A stretch of 64,000 nucleotides of DNA from Alviniconcha marisindica (GCA_018857735.1 JABMCL010000713.1:1571001-1635000), one strand, 5' to 3'; numbered from the stretch's first letter, positions 1-11,384 are shown. Notes: generated by a model from the sequence alone, not told the origin. Numbers and translations are program-made.

Positions 1-411
1 CACTGCACTCGCATGTAATTCTACATGAGTGACTGGCTTTTTATAGCACGTTTTTTTTAATATCCACCGAAGTGGTGTACTTACAGCGCTGGTGCCACAT
101 GAAACTGCTGCCGTCTCGGTGCAAGGTCTGTGTACACCATACAACCATGCTCTATGTCACTTCATGCAAAGCCACATACATAAGGTGTATGCGTGTTTAG
201 CTGTAACCTGCCACCTGCACTTTTGACAGAATGACCGGGATCTTTTACATGCTACTGCGGTAACACGGGGGTGGAACAGATACCGAAATAAGAGTCAGCA
301 CAGAAAGTCGACCCTGGAGAAGAAAATTCTCCCGCCGCTCCTGCAGGGATTCAAACCCGCAACCTTTCAATCACGAGTCCAGCGCTCTAACCACTGAGCC
401 ATCCCCGCCCT
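1..411 (-). mobile_element. tRNA-derived SINE, family A, reverse copy
   Basis: Read on the minus strand it starts near 409 with a tRNA-like head. This has an A-box-like GGCTCAGTGG and a degenerate B box. A roughly 400-bp body follows that is clearly the same as 34925-35445. It runs to or past the left edge of the window. Confidence 0.75.
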
Positions 412-490
412 TTCAATCTGATCAGAGTGGCGGTACTGCATTTACTTGTGGAATGAATGATGATTTGAGTCTGAATCCAGCATGCAGATG

Positions 491-930
491 CATACCTGTC
501 AACCCACAGTTTACCGGTATAAAATACACTCTTTTTTCTCTCATTATTTTGGGGGGATATGGACATATTGGAAAATGGATACAGGAAAACATAATTTTCG
601 TGAGATTTTGTTGTTTTAAACTGAGCAAAAAGATTGAAAAACTGTCGAATGAACAGCCAACGCACACCATCGCCAAATGCACACTGATTGGCTAAGTGCA
701 ATAGGCTAAGAAATCTCATAGGAAATGAGATTTGAAGTTGCACATGTGTATTTCTCCCAACATTGCTTCTTCCTTCCACTGCCACACACACCGGCTGGAA
801 TTCAAAATACCACTGCCACCAGCAAAAAAACAAAAGCCCCCCCCCCCCCCCCACCACCAGCTGCGTAAGGGAAATACAGGTTCACAAACTCTGGACTAAG
901 GTTTACTCCCAAAAGGGGTTGACAGCTATG
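491..930. mobile_element. MITE family 1, copy 1
   Basis: The element is bounded by inverted ends CATACCTGTCAACCC and GGGTTGACAGCTATG. It holds about 410 bp of non-coding sequence shared with 3351-3782 and, inverted, 53477-53895. It carries an internal C run (838-852). There is no transposase, so it is a non-autonomous DNA element. Confidence 0.75.
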
Positions 931-1150
931 CAGAGGAGTTGCTTCATTTGATTGCAGCTGATGTGTCTCGTCATCAGTGAATGTGCATGGCTACTGATTT
1001 GAATGTTTTGTCCAGAATCCAGCTGCCTTTCACTCAGCCACTGTGCATTAACGTGTGAAGCGAACATAATACTAATGCATGCATTTGTAATGCGCCAAAT
1101 CCCTCTGGGACAAACATGACGGCCACTCTTCATGCCTTTTGCACAGAATG

Positions 1151-1322
1151 CTAATTGTGATGTTCTGATTGGCTGAAGCTAATTGTGTTGTTCTGATTGG
1201 CTGAAACTAATTGTGATGTTCTGATTGGCTGAAGCTAATTGTGATGTTCTGATCGGCTGAAGCTAATTGTGATGTTCTGATTGGCTGAAGCTAATTGTGA
1301 TGTTCCGATTGGCTGAAGCTGC
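1151..1322. repeat. 28-bp tandem repeat with CCAAT-type cores
   Basis: About six copies of a 28-bp unit, each containing GATTGGCTGAAG (inverse CCAAT box). It lies between the MITE and BVR exon 6. The rest of 931-1886 shows no supported exon. Confidence 0.85.
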
Positions 1323-1886
1323 TCAGGTGATTGACAGCTGCTAACAACTGATGTTTGAAAGTGGCAAAAAACACAACTGTGAGCATTGCCATTTTTATGG
1401 TGTCTAGCAGTCTGTGTCTATGAAGCTGTGAAGAAGACTAAGATGCGTAACAGAAGTGTACATTACATAATGAACCAGGTTACTCTGCTCTTCATTGGTA
1501 AATGCAAACCAGCTTGACTACAACCTAAGGAGCTCAATTTGAAGCAAACAATGTACTTCATTGCATAAAATACAGCACTAGAAGGATTCGCTTGCGTCCC
1601 ACCACACACTGCATTAATTAACTTTTGCATTAGTATTAGTATTATTAAATGGTGATATAATAACCATACAAAGCCTACAAATGAAAATATTTGCACAGTT
1701 TTGACATTTTCCAGCCAGCATGCATCTTCATTTGGGTCCACTTAAAGTTAAAGGAGTTAATTCTTACTGGAAACCAAACTCTAAATGCAAGCATGTCGAA
1801 TAAAACCCACACACTAATTGATTCAATGTGCAGTCAGCTAGCCCTGCTCAAAATAGGAAGATCGAGATTCTGCTCTACATCTGTAC

Positions 1887-2023
1887 CTGGTTTCTTTGGA
1901 CCAGGTGGGCCAGATGACTTCACAGCAGTCGAGTCAAACACTTCCCCATCCTCAAACTCCACAAGGGTACTGCTAGAGCGCTGCACTTTCTCCTTGTAGC
2001 GCTCACCTTTAATGAACAACTTT
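1887..2023 (-). CDS. BLVRA: BVR-A exon 6: penultimate coding exon
   Basis: The 137 bp follow a TTTCAG acceptor in phase 2 and end in phase 1 at CCAG|GTACAG. They encode K-L-F-I-K-G-E-R-Y-K-E-K-V-Q, then V-E-F-E-D-G-E-V-F and a Pro/Gly/Lys-rich end. Another exon is required because the frame stays open across a good donor. Confidence 0.75.
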
Positions 2024-2103
2024 CTGAAATAAACGTCACAATCATTCCTTATTAAATAAAACTTGGAAGTTTAGACAACAATTTCGTGTGTGTGCGTGTG
2101 TGT

Positions 2104-2140
<37 letters not shown>

Positions 2141-2143
2141 ACT

Positions 2144-2175
<32 letters not shown>

Positions 2176-4211
2176 TATATCACATATATGTATACAGATA
2201 CACATACATGCAGCCTTTCTGCCACAGGTAAAAGAGATCAAAATAAAAACTTTAAATCATGATTTTATTTCAAATTGCCCCAATGATTTCATCTTCCATT
2301 CACAATCCTACATGTGTCAGTGACGGCAATTAGCAGCATTGAGAGTTGAAAACACTGGGAAGTGTCACAGCTGGCCTAATGGCTTCTTGTGGCCTCTGAT
2401 GTTGTTCCGTGGACCTTTTATGCATGATATTAAAGGGTCAGTGCATGCCATACTGACAAGCTAACACGCTTGTAATTTCTGTGTACAACCTGTTCTGCAA
2501 GTGCTATCTGTCACAAGTAAAACTAAGTTTAGAAACTGAACATAACCTAAAAGGAGCATATTAAAACAAAACCATTTATTTTCAATGTTGATTTCAATCT
2601 CCTACCTGTTGGGCAAAACGTGTTGACAAAACCAGCTCCTTTAAACGGCTTGAAAAGCCAAACTGTCTTAATCCTTTTTCATCTACTCACTGGTTTCCTG
2701 ACTTTGGCGTGAACTCTCCACAGAACTTGACTCCTGTGTCTGAGATATTCATGGTGGCTCCCACTGCAGTCAAATCCCCAAACACATCATAGAAGGTCTG
2801 AAGTGCTGCCATGTTGCTCAGAAACGGCTTACCTTCCAGGGGTAGTTTCTCCACCCAACCATTATAATTTCCTGCAAAGTTAAAGAAACAACCCAAGCGG
2901 ATTTGATCTGCACATGGTGGGAATCAAGTAAGCATCAGCAGGTATGATAAACTGGGCAAATGAACTAGACTCACAGGCCCGCCATGAAAAACATTGCAGG
3001 GGGAAGTGAACGACGTACTGACTGACACATCTTCTGTCTGAGGACAAGTTGACAGAAAAATGTTTAAAGCACAGTTCTGAAACAAAGATGTGATGGAGCT
3101 CAGAGTTCGCACACCAGAGACACAGGTAGACTTCACTGCAGAACTGCTAACTATGCTCATATTCCTTTGTTTCAATTCCATTCTTCCAGTTAATAATGCA
3201 AGACTGTACATCTTGATGTTCAAATTATGGAACAAATCACAGATCTCTACTTTTCGGCACAACCAAAATGCACTGCTACTCTCATTCACCCTCTGCCTCT
3301 GTAGCACATCAAATCATGTCCATGGCAACACTCTTCACATCTGTGTATAACATACCTGTCAACCCATACAGTTTACCAGTATAAAATACATTTTCTCTCA
3401 TTATTTTGGGGGGGATAGGGCCATGCTGGAAAATGGATACAGGAAAACATAATTTTCATGAGATTTTGTTGTTGTTTTAAACTGAGCAAAAAGACTGAAA
3501 AACTGTCAAATGAGCAGCCAACGCACGCCATCGCCAAATCCACACTGACTGGCCTAATGCAATAGGCTACAAAATCACATCGGAAGTGAAATTTGAAGTT
3601 GTGCGTGCATATTTAGCACAACATTGCTTCTTCCTTCCACTGTAACATGTGCCGGTTTGAATTCAAAATGCCACTGCTAGTGTTACCAGCGAAAAACCCC
3701 AAAGATCCTGGCCTGCATAAGGGAAATACTGGTTCACAAACTCTGGACCAAGGTTTATTCCCAAAAGGGGTTGACGGCTATGGTATAAAATGTCATGTGA
3801 CATCCATCATAAATTCTGACTTTTATGTATGCCAGTTGAGTTAGGTGCTGCACAGCACTCAGGATGGACATTTCTGGGCGGCCCCTTCTCTCTTCGTGAT
3901 TACACATGGAAGGAAATTGCACTAAGAGCATTAATCCTGTGGCAGGGAATGGGTTAGGAATTGTCTGGTCAGGAATTGTCCATGCTCCAAGACCTTGAAC
4001 CCCAGAGCCAGCAAGACAGATGACACTTCTCCTTTTCCTGTTTGTACAGAGTACTGAGGGACACCTCACTGCTTCAAGATTACAATCTCAAACAAGCATA
4101 TAACATCCACTGTTGGCAACCATAACGCAACAATCCACATATTATTTTAAATTCCAAGCCTTTATCACATTAACGTGTGTTTTTTGTGTGTGAAAAATGT
4201 TGCTGAACAAA

Positions 4212-4246
<35 letters not shown>

Positions 4247-7200
4247 ACATCCGAATGTGCTAATTGTTTTGTTTATATAGTTCAATTAAAATTTGGTCTG
4301 CATGTCTGATAGTTTTCTGCTGCTCCCTCTTGATAAATTCACCCTCTGATATTTGTTAAAACATGGTGCATTATTGTGATTCACATGCATGTTAATAATC
4401 CATGAAGGAACCGCTCACCAATAAGACAGTCTGTTCCAGTTTTGAGCCGCCTGGTTGCTGCCATTTCTTTCAGTTTTTGATGACTCTCTGTCAGAAGTGC
4501 AATGTTCTCTTCATGAAGAACCAAGCCTGTGACAAGAACACCGGTCTGAAGATCAGTAATGTGATACTACATAACTCCTCTTTTATAACTAACCCCATAC
4601 TTAAAAAATCAAGCAAACGTGGTCTCTTTTTTAATTGCAAGAAAAAGTCAACATGTGCAATACAGGTCACAATAACACACCACAGGTGCTGATAAATATA
4701 CCTGAATCCAACAAAGGCAACTGTATTTATGCAACCAGACAGCATGGCTGTAAGCTTGGCTGTGCCTTGATTCTGTTTGTTTGAAGCATATGTTTGTAAT
4801 GGAGTGGAAGAGCTGCGTAGAAGGACAGTGACCCAGGCAGCGGAGTCTGTCGAAATGGAGACCACAGCAGGTGAACGGCAGCAATCAGGTTTTATTCTAC
4901 AGCAGCAGACAATTTTCAGCACACTCAAAATCCTCACTCGCACGCATAGATAAGAGAACTGTGCGGGGCTGCAAGGAACACACGCTATCGCTACAATGAA
5001 ATTGGCCCTCTGGACCACAAAATGGCTGACAATTGTGTTTCCTTGGCCCGCACAAATACACTTTCCTCTACAATAACTAAACTAATATAAAACATGAAAA
5101 ACATCAAATGAAAGCTACAATTACAACCTTTTAAACCGTATAAACAAAATGTACACACATGACTTATTTTATTTATAACAAGAGTGGGAAGCGTGGCTTG
5201 CACCTGTCTATAAACAGATTCGTACAACTAAATCACAACTAACACAATGTACAAAATATAACTGTCACTAAAACCTACATCAGAATAAAGAACACGTTCC
5301 CACAGTTAAAACGGTACATAACAATTACAATACAACGCTCTGTAAGAGAAGCAGGACACACTCAAAGACTAGCACTAAAACAATCGGTGTGAACTTTCAC
5401 CTGGGGTGTGTTATCTTAGTCGCAGCAGCGCTGATAGTGATATCAAGTAGTCTATGAATATAACTTAGCTTCTACAGTACACAATACTCAATAAGTTAAT
5501 TTCAACCCAAAATAAACACTAAACATGAAGTCAGCTAAGCAAAATACTATACGACAAAGCATTGATCGACACAGAATTACTTTAATAGAGTCAAAACAAC
5601 GATTCACTACTATTCACTAGTACTAAACAGAGAACAGCCATGCAGACAACGGCTGTAAAAAGAATAGACCTAGAGAGGCATCGGCTACCGATTAAGCTCG
5701 ATCCTGCGTCTAAATAAACGTTGGATAAACATTCTAAGATGCCAAGTTATATTACATATGGCTTAGTGCATAAAGAGGACTAGGTAAACAAAGAGTAGGT
5801 AAACAAACAAGCAGTCAAAATATTAAGCGAGAAAACAGATTTGAAACTGGGCGCACTAGCGGCTATCGCCGGTCGGCTGTGTGAAGGCCATGTGGCGTTA
5901 CGCTACATGCACGCGCTTCAAAACAAAAGCATCGTCTGCTCCAGTTTCCAGGTTACTAACAATACAGTAATGAAATTGCGTGGATCTGATAACCGGGGCG
6001 GGATTACTGTAAAAACATACAAAGAGCACTTGCTCACATGTTAATGTGGTTTTTGTCACAAGAAGTTTGTACAGCGCAGTGAGTTTAACTCTATTTAGAG
6101 AGCAGCGCTTTACAAGAATTATTTATTATTATTATTATTAGAAGTATGCCACTTCAGTGGATATATATATATAAAAAGCTACAATCACTCATTTAGAATC
6201 ACATGTGACAAGAGCACAGACAGTTTGCTCAAAAGTGGAGAATAAGCTCTATACAAAAGTGATCAACAACAACAACACAGACAGACAGACAGACCCACAG
6301 ACAGAGGCTTGATCTTCCATATTTAGACAATCAGTAGTTGATTCAGGAAACCAGTACTTACCCTGGTCTGCAGCCTGAGAGTAGAGGGCTTGAGCAGCAT
6401 CAGAAGACAAGGCCACAGGGTACTCCACCAGCACATGCTTCCCACTGGCCAGTGCCTGACTGTTGAGCAAAGAAACAAAGAAAGAAATGATCACAAACCT
6501 ACTTATAAATGCTCTGGTCCAAGAGCCATCATTAGTTACATGTGTAATGGAGCGGAAGAGCCGCGTAGAAGGACAGTGATGCAGGCAGCGGAGTCTGTCG
6601 AAATGGAGACCACAGCAGGCGAACGGCAGCAATCAGGTTTTATTCTACAGCTCAGCAGACAACTTTCTCAGCACACTCAAAATCCTCACGCGCACGCATA
6701 GATAAGAGAACTGCGCAGGCCGCAAGGAACACACGCTATCGATACAATGAAATCGGCCCTCTGGACCACAAAATGGCTGACAATTGTGTTTCCTTGGCCC
6801 GCACAAATACACTTTCCTCTACAATAACTAAACTAATTAAAACACGAAAAACATCAAATAAAAGCTACAATTACAACCTTTTAAACCATATAAATAAAAT
6901 GTACACACATGACTTATTTTATTTACAACAAGAGTGGGAAGCATGGCTTGCACCTGTCTATAAACAGATTCGTACAACTAAATCACAACTAACACAATGT
7001 ACAAAATATAACTGTCACTAAAACTTACATCAGAATAAAGAACACGCTCCCACGGTTAAAACGGTACATAACAATTACAATACAACGCTCTGTAAGAGAA
7101 GTAAGACACACTCAAAGACTAGTACTAAAACAAACGGTGTGAACTTTCGCCTGGGGCGCGTTATCTTAGTCGCAGCAGCGCTGATAGTGATACCAAGTAG

Positions 7201-8406
7201 TCTAAGAATACAACTTAGCTTCTACAGCACACAATACTTAATAAGTTAATTTCAACCCAAAATAAACACTAAACATGAATTCAGCTAAGCAAAATACTAT
7301 ACGACAAAGCACTGATCGACACAGAATTACTTTAATTGAGTCAAAACAACGATTCACTACTATTCACTAGTAGGCCTACTCATAAACAGAGAACGTGCCA
7401 TGCAGACGACAGCTATAAAAAGAATGGACCCAGAGAGGCATCGGCTACTGATTAAGCTCAATCCTGCGTCTAAATAAGATCTAAATAAACATTCTAAGAT
7501 GCCAAATTACATTACACATGGCTTAGTGCATAAAAAGGACTAGGTAAACAAAGAGTAGGTAAACAAACAAGCGGTCAAAATATTAAGGGAGAAAACAGCT
7601 TTGAAACTGGCGCGCACCAGCAGCTATCGCCGGTCGGCTGTGTGAAGGCCATGTGGCATTACGCAACACGCAGCCGCGCTTCAAAAGAAAAGCGTCGTCT
7701 GCTCAGGTTTCAGGTTACTAACACTGTTAGTAACCTGAAACCTGAGCAGACGACGCTTTTCTGTTAGTAACAGTACAATGATGAAATTGCGTGGATCTGA
7801 TAACGTACAAAGTACAAAGAGCATTTGCTCACACATGTAACATAATAATACTAATGATCAGAATAACAAAGTAATACTGAAACTGTGTAAATAAGCACTC
7901 AGCTCCTCAGTACATGTCCTGTCTACACATAGATATATATATATAGATATATTTAAACTGTAAACTTGCAACCACTGTTTTCAAAGATCTAGGTCACACC
8001 TTTAATATCTAAGCATTACCAAGCCAGTGCATTCTATGTTTTTTAGCCAAAACAAAATTCTTCTTTTTTAAATACCTGACACAGTTTCCATGATTGGCAG
8101 GCCCTTTATTCAGATCATGATGCCTTTAAGTTTAACATATGTTGAGCACAAAGTCAAAGCCAACACACAAACAAAAGTCTTTCTGTACCTGTTCCTGACG
8201 ACTTTACCTGACATAATCTTCATGTGTTGCAGGCTCTGTGCAGATGATGACACATTTGACATCTTCTGAAGCCAGTGCCTCTTTAAATGTCAGCTGTGAG
8301 ATTCCTGGGATCTCCAGTTCTCGTCTGGAAGTTCACAACACGCAACACAGTAACACTAACAGTGGAGTGCAGTCAGTGTGTGTGTGTGTGTGTGTGTGTG
8401 CCGTTG

Positions 8407-8472
<66 letters not shown>

Positions 8473-8486
8473 CGTTGTGTGTGCCG

Positions 8487-8563
<77 letters not shown>

Positions 8564-8565
8564 CA

Positions 8566-8626
<61 letters not shown>

Positions 8627-8846
8627 ATAACCAACTGATCTATAATTCAGCGCATCACAAATGGGCTCGCAGTTATACATATTATACACATGTATAAGTT
8701 ATACAGTAGCGTCACAAGAATCACCTTGACACGAATCCTTTGAGGCCTAAGCCGCACGTGCATTCTTGCAGGTCTCTGATGCGCACCCGACCCGCAATGC
8801 CTATGCCTACGACAACCACCCTGGCAGCAGGTGGACAGGCAGCCAT
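1887..8846 (-). CDS. BLVRA: Biliverdin reductase A-like gene, six exons, 3' end missing
   Basis: Exons in gene order: 8725-8846, 8208-8324, 6362-6459, 4419-4526, 2691-2871, 1887-2023. They join in one frame (763 coding bases, about 254 residues) with GT-AG introns throughout. The family reduces biliverdin IXalpha to bilirubin with NAD(P)H in the cytosol. Visible family marks are an N-terminal Rossmann glycine motif (VVGIGIAG), RIRDL, GFVSRRELE, VIICTEPATHEDYV, the GKHVLVEYP block and VLHEENIALL. Their order and spacing match animal biliverdin reductase A as I know it. The animal protein is near 295 residues, so about 40 C-terminal residues are missing. I found no convincing last exon between 1 and 1886, and it probably lies left of the window. 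Introns carry a MITE (3351-3782), two solo LTRs and (GT)n. The wider Gfo/Idh/MocA family is the alternative, but the motif set favours BVR-A. Confidence 0.92.
2085..2174. repeat. Compound (GT)n(CT)n(CA)n microsatellite
   Basis: Direct inspection shows GT, then CT, then CA dinucleotide blocks within the intron before BVR exon 6. Confidence 0.9.
2691..2871 (-). CDS. BLVRA: BVR-A exon 5: C-terminal sheet domain
   Basis: The 181 bp start after TTTGCAG and end at CCA|GTGAGT in phase 2. They encode N-Y-N-G-W-V-E-K-L-P, then F-Y-D-V-F-G-D-L-T-A-V-G-A-T, which corresponds to the substrate-side beta sheet of BVR-A. Similarity to vertebrate proteins is weaker here, but position and frame fit. Confidence 0.82.
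3351..3782. mobile_element. MITE family 1, copy 2, with GTATAA target duplication
   Basis: It has the same inverted ends and body as copy 1. GTATAA is present directly on both sides (3345-3350 and 3783-3788), which suggests a 6-bp target site duplication. It sits in the BVR intron between exons 4 and 5. Confidence 0.75.
4210..4246. repeat. Poly(C) run
   Basis: A run of about 37 C in a BVR intron. A long homopolymer like this is prone to length error. Confidence 0.9.
4419..4526 (-). CDS. BLVRA: BVR-A exon 4: VLHEENIALL
   Basis: The 108 bp join phase 1 to phase 1. They encode G-L-V-L-H-E-E-N-I-A-L-L-T-E-S-H and then a Lys-rich helix ending T-D-C-L-I-G. This matches the segment that follows the cofactor fold in animal BVR-A. 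Acceptor GTCACAG, donor GTGAGC. Confidence 0.9.
4795..6038 (-). mobile_element. Solo LTR, copy 1
   Basis: A 1244-bp element with TGT...ACA ends, flanked by TGTT on both sides (4791-4794, 6039-6042). It is highly similar along its length to 6543-7833. On the minus strand an AATAAA (complement of 4891-4896) lies about 100 bp before its end, as expected for the polyadenylation signal of an LTR. No internal gag/pol is seen between the copies, so each is a solo LTR. It lies in the BVR intron between exons 3 and 4. Confidence 0.8.
6145..6262 (+). mobile_element. SINE family A 3' fragment
   Basis: The stretch from CACTTCAGTGGATAT through TCACTCATTTAGAATCACATG to the CTATACAAAAG end matches the 3' part of 34925-35445. 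It is preceded by an (ATT)n tail of another repeat (6122-6140). Confidence 0.6.
6362..6459 (-). CDS. BLVRA: BVR-A exon 3: GKHVLVEYP block
   Basis: The 98 bp between AACAG and GGTAAGTAC encode S-Q-A-L-A-S-G-K-H-V-L-V-E-Y-P-V-A-L then S-D-A-A-Q-A-L-Y. The G-K-H-V-L-V-E-Y-P stretch is one of the strongest family signatures. The exon lies between two solo LTR insertions. Confidence 0.93.
6543..7833 (-). mobile_element. Solo LTR, copy 2, with internal palindrome
   Basis: A 1291-bp relative of copy 1 with the same TGT...ACA ends and CATG on both sides (6539-6542, 7834-7837). The minus-strand AATAAA is at 6639-6644. The two copies have different flanking duplications, so they come from two separate insertions. 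It differs from copy 1 by an inverted duplication near 7696-7765. It lies in the BVR intron between exons 2 and 3. Confidence 0.8.
7696..7765. repeat. Perfect-looking palindrome inside solo LTR copy 2
   Basis: AAGCGTCGTCTGCTCAGG...GTTACTAACA is followed almost at once by its reverse complement. The arms are about 30 bp and the centre is near AACACTGTTAG. The duplication is absent from LTR copy 1. Confidence 0.85.
8208..8324 (-). CDS. BLVRA: BVR-A exon 2: RRELE to THEDYV
   Basis: The acceptor is TTCCAG and the donor AG|GTAAAG. Phase 2 joining completes the Arg of V-S-R. The exon encodes R-E-L-E-I-P-G-I-S-Q-L-T-F-K-E-A-L followed by V-I-I-C-T-E-P-A-T-H-E-D-Y-V, the second half of the nucleotide-binding fold. 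A long (GT)n array lies about 50 bp upstream in the preceding intron. Confidence 0.92.
8376..8623. repeat. (GT)n microsatellite, about 250 bp
   Basis: Nearly uninterrupted GT with a few GCC and GCATTT breaks, in BVR intron 1 close to the exon 2 acceptor. Confidence 0.95.
8725..8846 (-). CDS. BLVRA: BVR-A exon 1: start codon and Rossmann glycine motif
   Basis: The ATG is at 8846-8844 with A at -3 and G at +4, a good animal start context. The 122 bp encode a hydrophobic beta strand plus the GxGxxG-type motif (V-V-G-I-G-I-A-G), then R-I-R-D-L and G-F-V-S. It ends in phase 2 at an AG|GTGATT donor. The 5' UTR start cannot be placed. Confidence 0.92.
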
Positions 8847-9157
8847 TTTGTTAATTGGCGTGGTCACGTTTCTACTCATTTTAGATCTCTTGTATAAAGC
8901 ATAATTTTGTACTCCACCCAAAAGCGAGCAGGCTTGGCCTAGTGGTTAGGTTCTTCATCTTCTTTTCAAGTTGTGTGTCCAGCTTCAACACTGAGGGCTC
9001 TAGGCTAACACTTTTAGTGCACGCTGGATTATTATGATGTTTCCACAATCCATCGAACTCTGACATAGACTGCATGATATTTAACGTGCGGTGTGTGATC
9101 TTTTTGCATGCGTATACACACGCCGGGGAACCGACTCAGTCCGCTTCTCAGCCGCGT

Positions 9158-9262
9158 CATCAGAAGGACTTAGTCTCGGCCGTTGGTAGTCTCAGTCATC
9201 CGAAGGACTTCTCCGGCGGCCGTTGCCGGGTAGTCTCACTCATCCGAAGGACTTCTCGGCCG
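9158..9262. repeat. Short tandem repeat, unit about 35 bp
   Basis: Three imperfect copies of a unit containing TCATCMGAAGGACTT and CGGCCG. It is the first structure upstream of the BVR start codon. Confidence 0.7.
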
Positions 9263-9379
9263 CAGTTTTAACTCGCTTCATCTCACCTTTCTCTTGTATA
9301 TGTTGTAGTTTAGGGGCACTTACGGCTTGTGGGTAATTTCACCGATAATAGGTAATGTCCAAGAAGGCGTTCGTGCTGA

Positions 9380-9870
9380 AATTCTTGAGACATTTTAAAC
9401 ATCATTTTGGGTCACAAATGTCATCCGCATCATTGAAACGGGTTGATATCTATTGAAGTCAAGCCAATAATTATTTGCAAGAAAAACTAGTTTATCATAT
9501 CTGTTCTTCAGCACTGATGCACATGTTCCTTTGACGTCTAGATCTAGTTCAGTTCCGAGTGACGTTTCGCCGCACTGACCGGGCTTCTGCAGTGCCGATG
9601 TCGTCCGAAACAATCGCGCCTTCAGTTTGTGATCCAAAATGGCGTTTAAAGTGTTCTAGGAATTTTCGAACCCTCCTTGGATATTACGGAACATTTTAAG
9701 CGCCATTTTGGGTCACAAAGGCATCAGAATCATTCGGACATGTTCACTCCAGCGAATGTAGCCAAAATGTGCAAAACAAGCCAGTTGTATCATATTTAAT
9801 TTTGTGTCTTTCCGAGTAATATCTTTGACGTCTGACCTAGTTCAGTTAGTAACGACTGACTGATGTGCAC
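9380..9870. repeat. Diverged direct duplication of about 200 bp
   Basis: 9380-9580 and 9680-9870 share the order ATTTTAA..CATTTTGGGTCACAAA, GCATC..ATCATT, and TTTGACGTCT..CTAGTTCAGTT. I find no frame. It is an old intergenic duplication of unknown nature. Confidence 0.6.
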
Positions 9871-10150
9871 GTACGCCTCCTGGGCTCAGTGCTCATCGTG
9901 GCAAGACTGCAATCGATGACGATGTCAGTCACTGAATCAATGTTTCATTTTATGTCTGCTCAGTCACAGCAAGGTATCTACAGACGAATCGATGGTGTCA
10001 GGAGTATTGGATGAGCATATGCATACTGAAAGACAAATATGATAAAACTCAGTTCTCGCAGCAAATCTGCGACAACATTCGCTAGATTTTATTTTATTTT
10101 ATTGACTAACCTGTTTAAATCAGGAAGTTCAGTTCAGTTCAAGATGGTAT

Positions 10151-10570
10151 CTATGCGCTCGGAAAAGCCCATATGCGCTCCGCCCCGTCTCTCAGAAGTT
10201 TCCCCAATGTCGCCTTTGAAACTTCTGACTGACGATGGCCTTCTCTCGTCCTTTCAAGGAAGATCGTTTAGCGCTTCCTCTTTCCACGCCTCTCTCTCCT
10301 CCATGCGATCGATGGTGTGATATCCTTGGCTTTGTACCCTCAGGTAGTGTCTCAAGCTCCTCAACACTTCACTGAGGCCTTCCGAGAAGCAAGCCATTTG
10401 TGAGGGTTGCTTTGCCCACCAGTCTACCTGCTCGGTCATTTCTCTTCACTCCGGCATGTCCAGGGCAGTACACCCACACGAGTTTTCGAAGGTGGATGTT
10501 GACCATTGACAAAATTAAATCAGTAATCCAGTGTATAGCTAGTCTATACGATCTTTGGCGGAATGCAATC
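10151..10570 (-). pseudogene. Decayed LINE: RNase H-like C-terminus
   Basis: The minus strand shows W-V-Y-C-P-G-H-A-G-V-K-R-N-D-R-A, which is the final motif of LINE-encoded RNase H. In a shifted frame it continues V-L-R-S-L-R-H-Y-L with H-T-I-D-R, and in a third frame E-R-I-W-A-F-P-S-A ends at a stop (10153-10151). The frameshifts show it is dead. Function when alive: removing RNA from the RNA-DNA hybrid during retrotransposition. Confidence 0.75.
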
Positions 10571-10885
10571 ATGTTTAGCCGCCTGTCAGGATTTTGTTTC
10601 TTCTTTGTTTTGTTGTTGTTTTTGTTTTGTTTTGCTTTTTCAGTCCTGCTTAACTTTGCAGTCCTCTCAGATCTGTCTGTATCCTTCAGAATGATCAACC
10701 ATTTTGCACTGTGTACGACGTCACTTTCAAACTACAGGCGGTGCTACATGGCTCGATTCTGATTAACTCGGTGATACGTACGGATTTAAAACTTGACGCA
10801 ACGTGTTCCATACGGCCTTGAAATGAGACCTCGGGTGGATTTTTCTTCACTTTATACCTTGTATTTACTTGCATAATAAATAATA

Positions 10886-11110
10886 CATACATTTTCTATA
10901 GCGCTATTCCCAGCTGAGCGAGCTCAACGCGCTTGTTCACATACATGTACATAATATATACCATTTACATTTACTGACATATCACATACATGTACATAAT
11001 ATATACCATTTACATTTACTGACATATCATATACATGTACATAATATATACCATTACATTTACTGACATATCATATACATTACATAATATATACCATTAC
11101 ATTTACTGAC
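10886..11110. repeat. Interspersed-repeat tail with ~50-bp tandem copies
   Basis: It starts with ATACATTTTCTATAGCGCTATTCCC.GCTGAGCGAGCTCAACGC, also found at 34311-34700. About four copies follow of a unit holding ATACATGTACATAATATATACC and TTTACTGACATATCA. Confidence 0.75.
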
Positions 11111-11313
11111 ATATCATACTAGTACAGCAATCTCATAATACATACTTCAGTAATAAATTACACTAATATAAAACAAGTACTTGTAAAACGGCGCATAAAA
11201 TAACTGTTATAAAACATAGAGATGTTACAATAATTTAAAACAGGTACAGATAATTATAAAGCAGTGTACTAAGTAATTATTATTATTACTACGCTAAAAC
11301 GTGTACACACAAA

Positions 11314-11315
<2 letters not shown>

Positions 11316-11382
<67 letters not shown>
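11316..11382. repeat. (CA)n microsatellite
   Basis: A pure CA run of about 67 bp. The family seen here (tail, then CA) is paralleled at 34740-34900. Confidence 0.95.

Positions 11383-11384
<2 letters not shown>

Noticed and set aside
4791..7837. Full LTR retrotransposon spanning both LTRs
   Set aside because: Each LTR has its own distinct flanking duplication. The sequence between them contains a BVR exon and no gag/pol.
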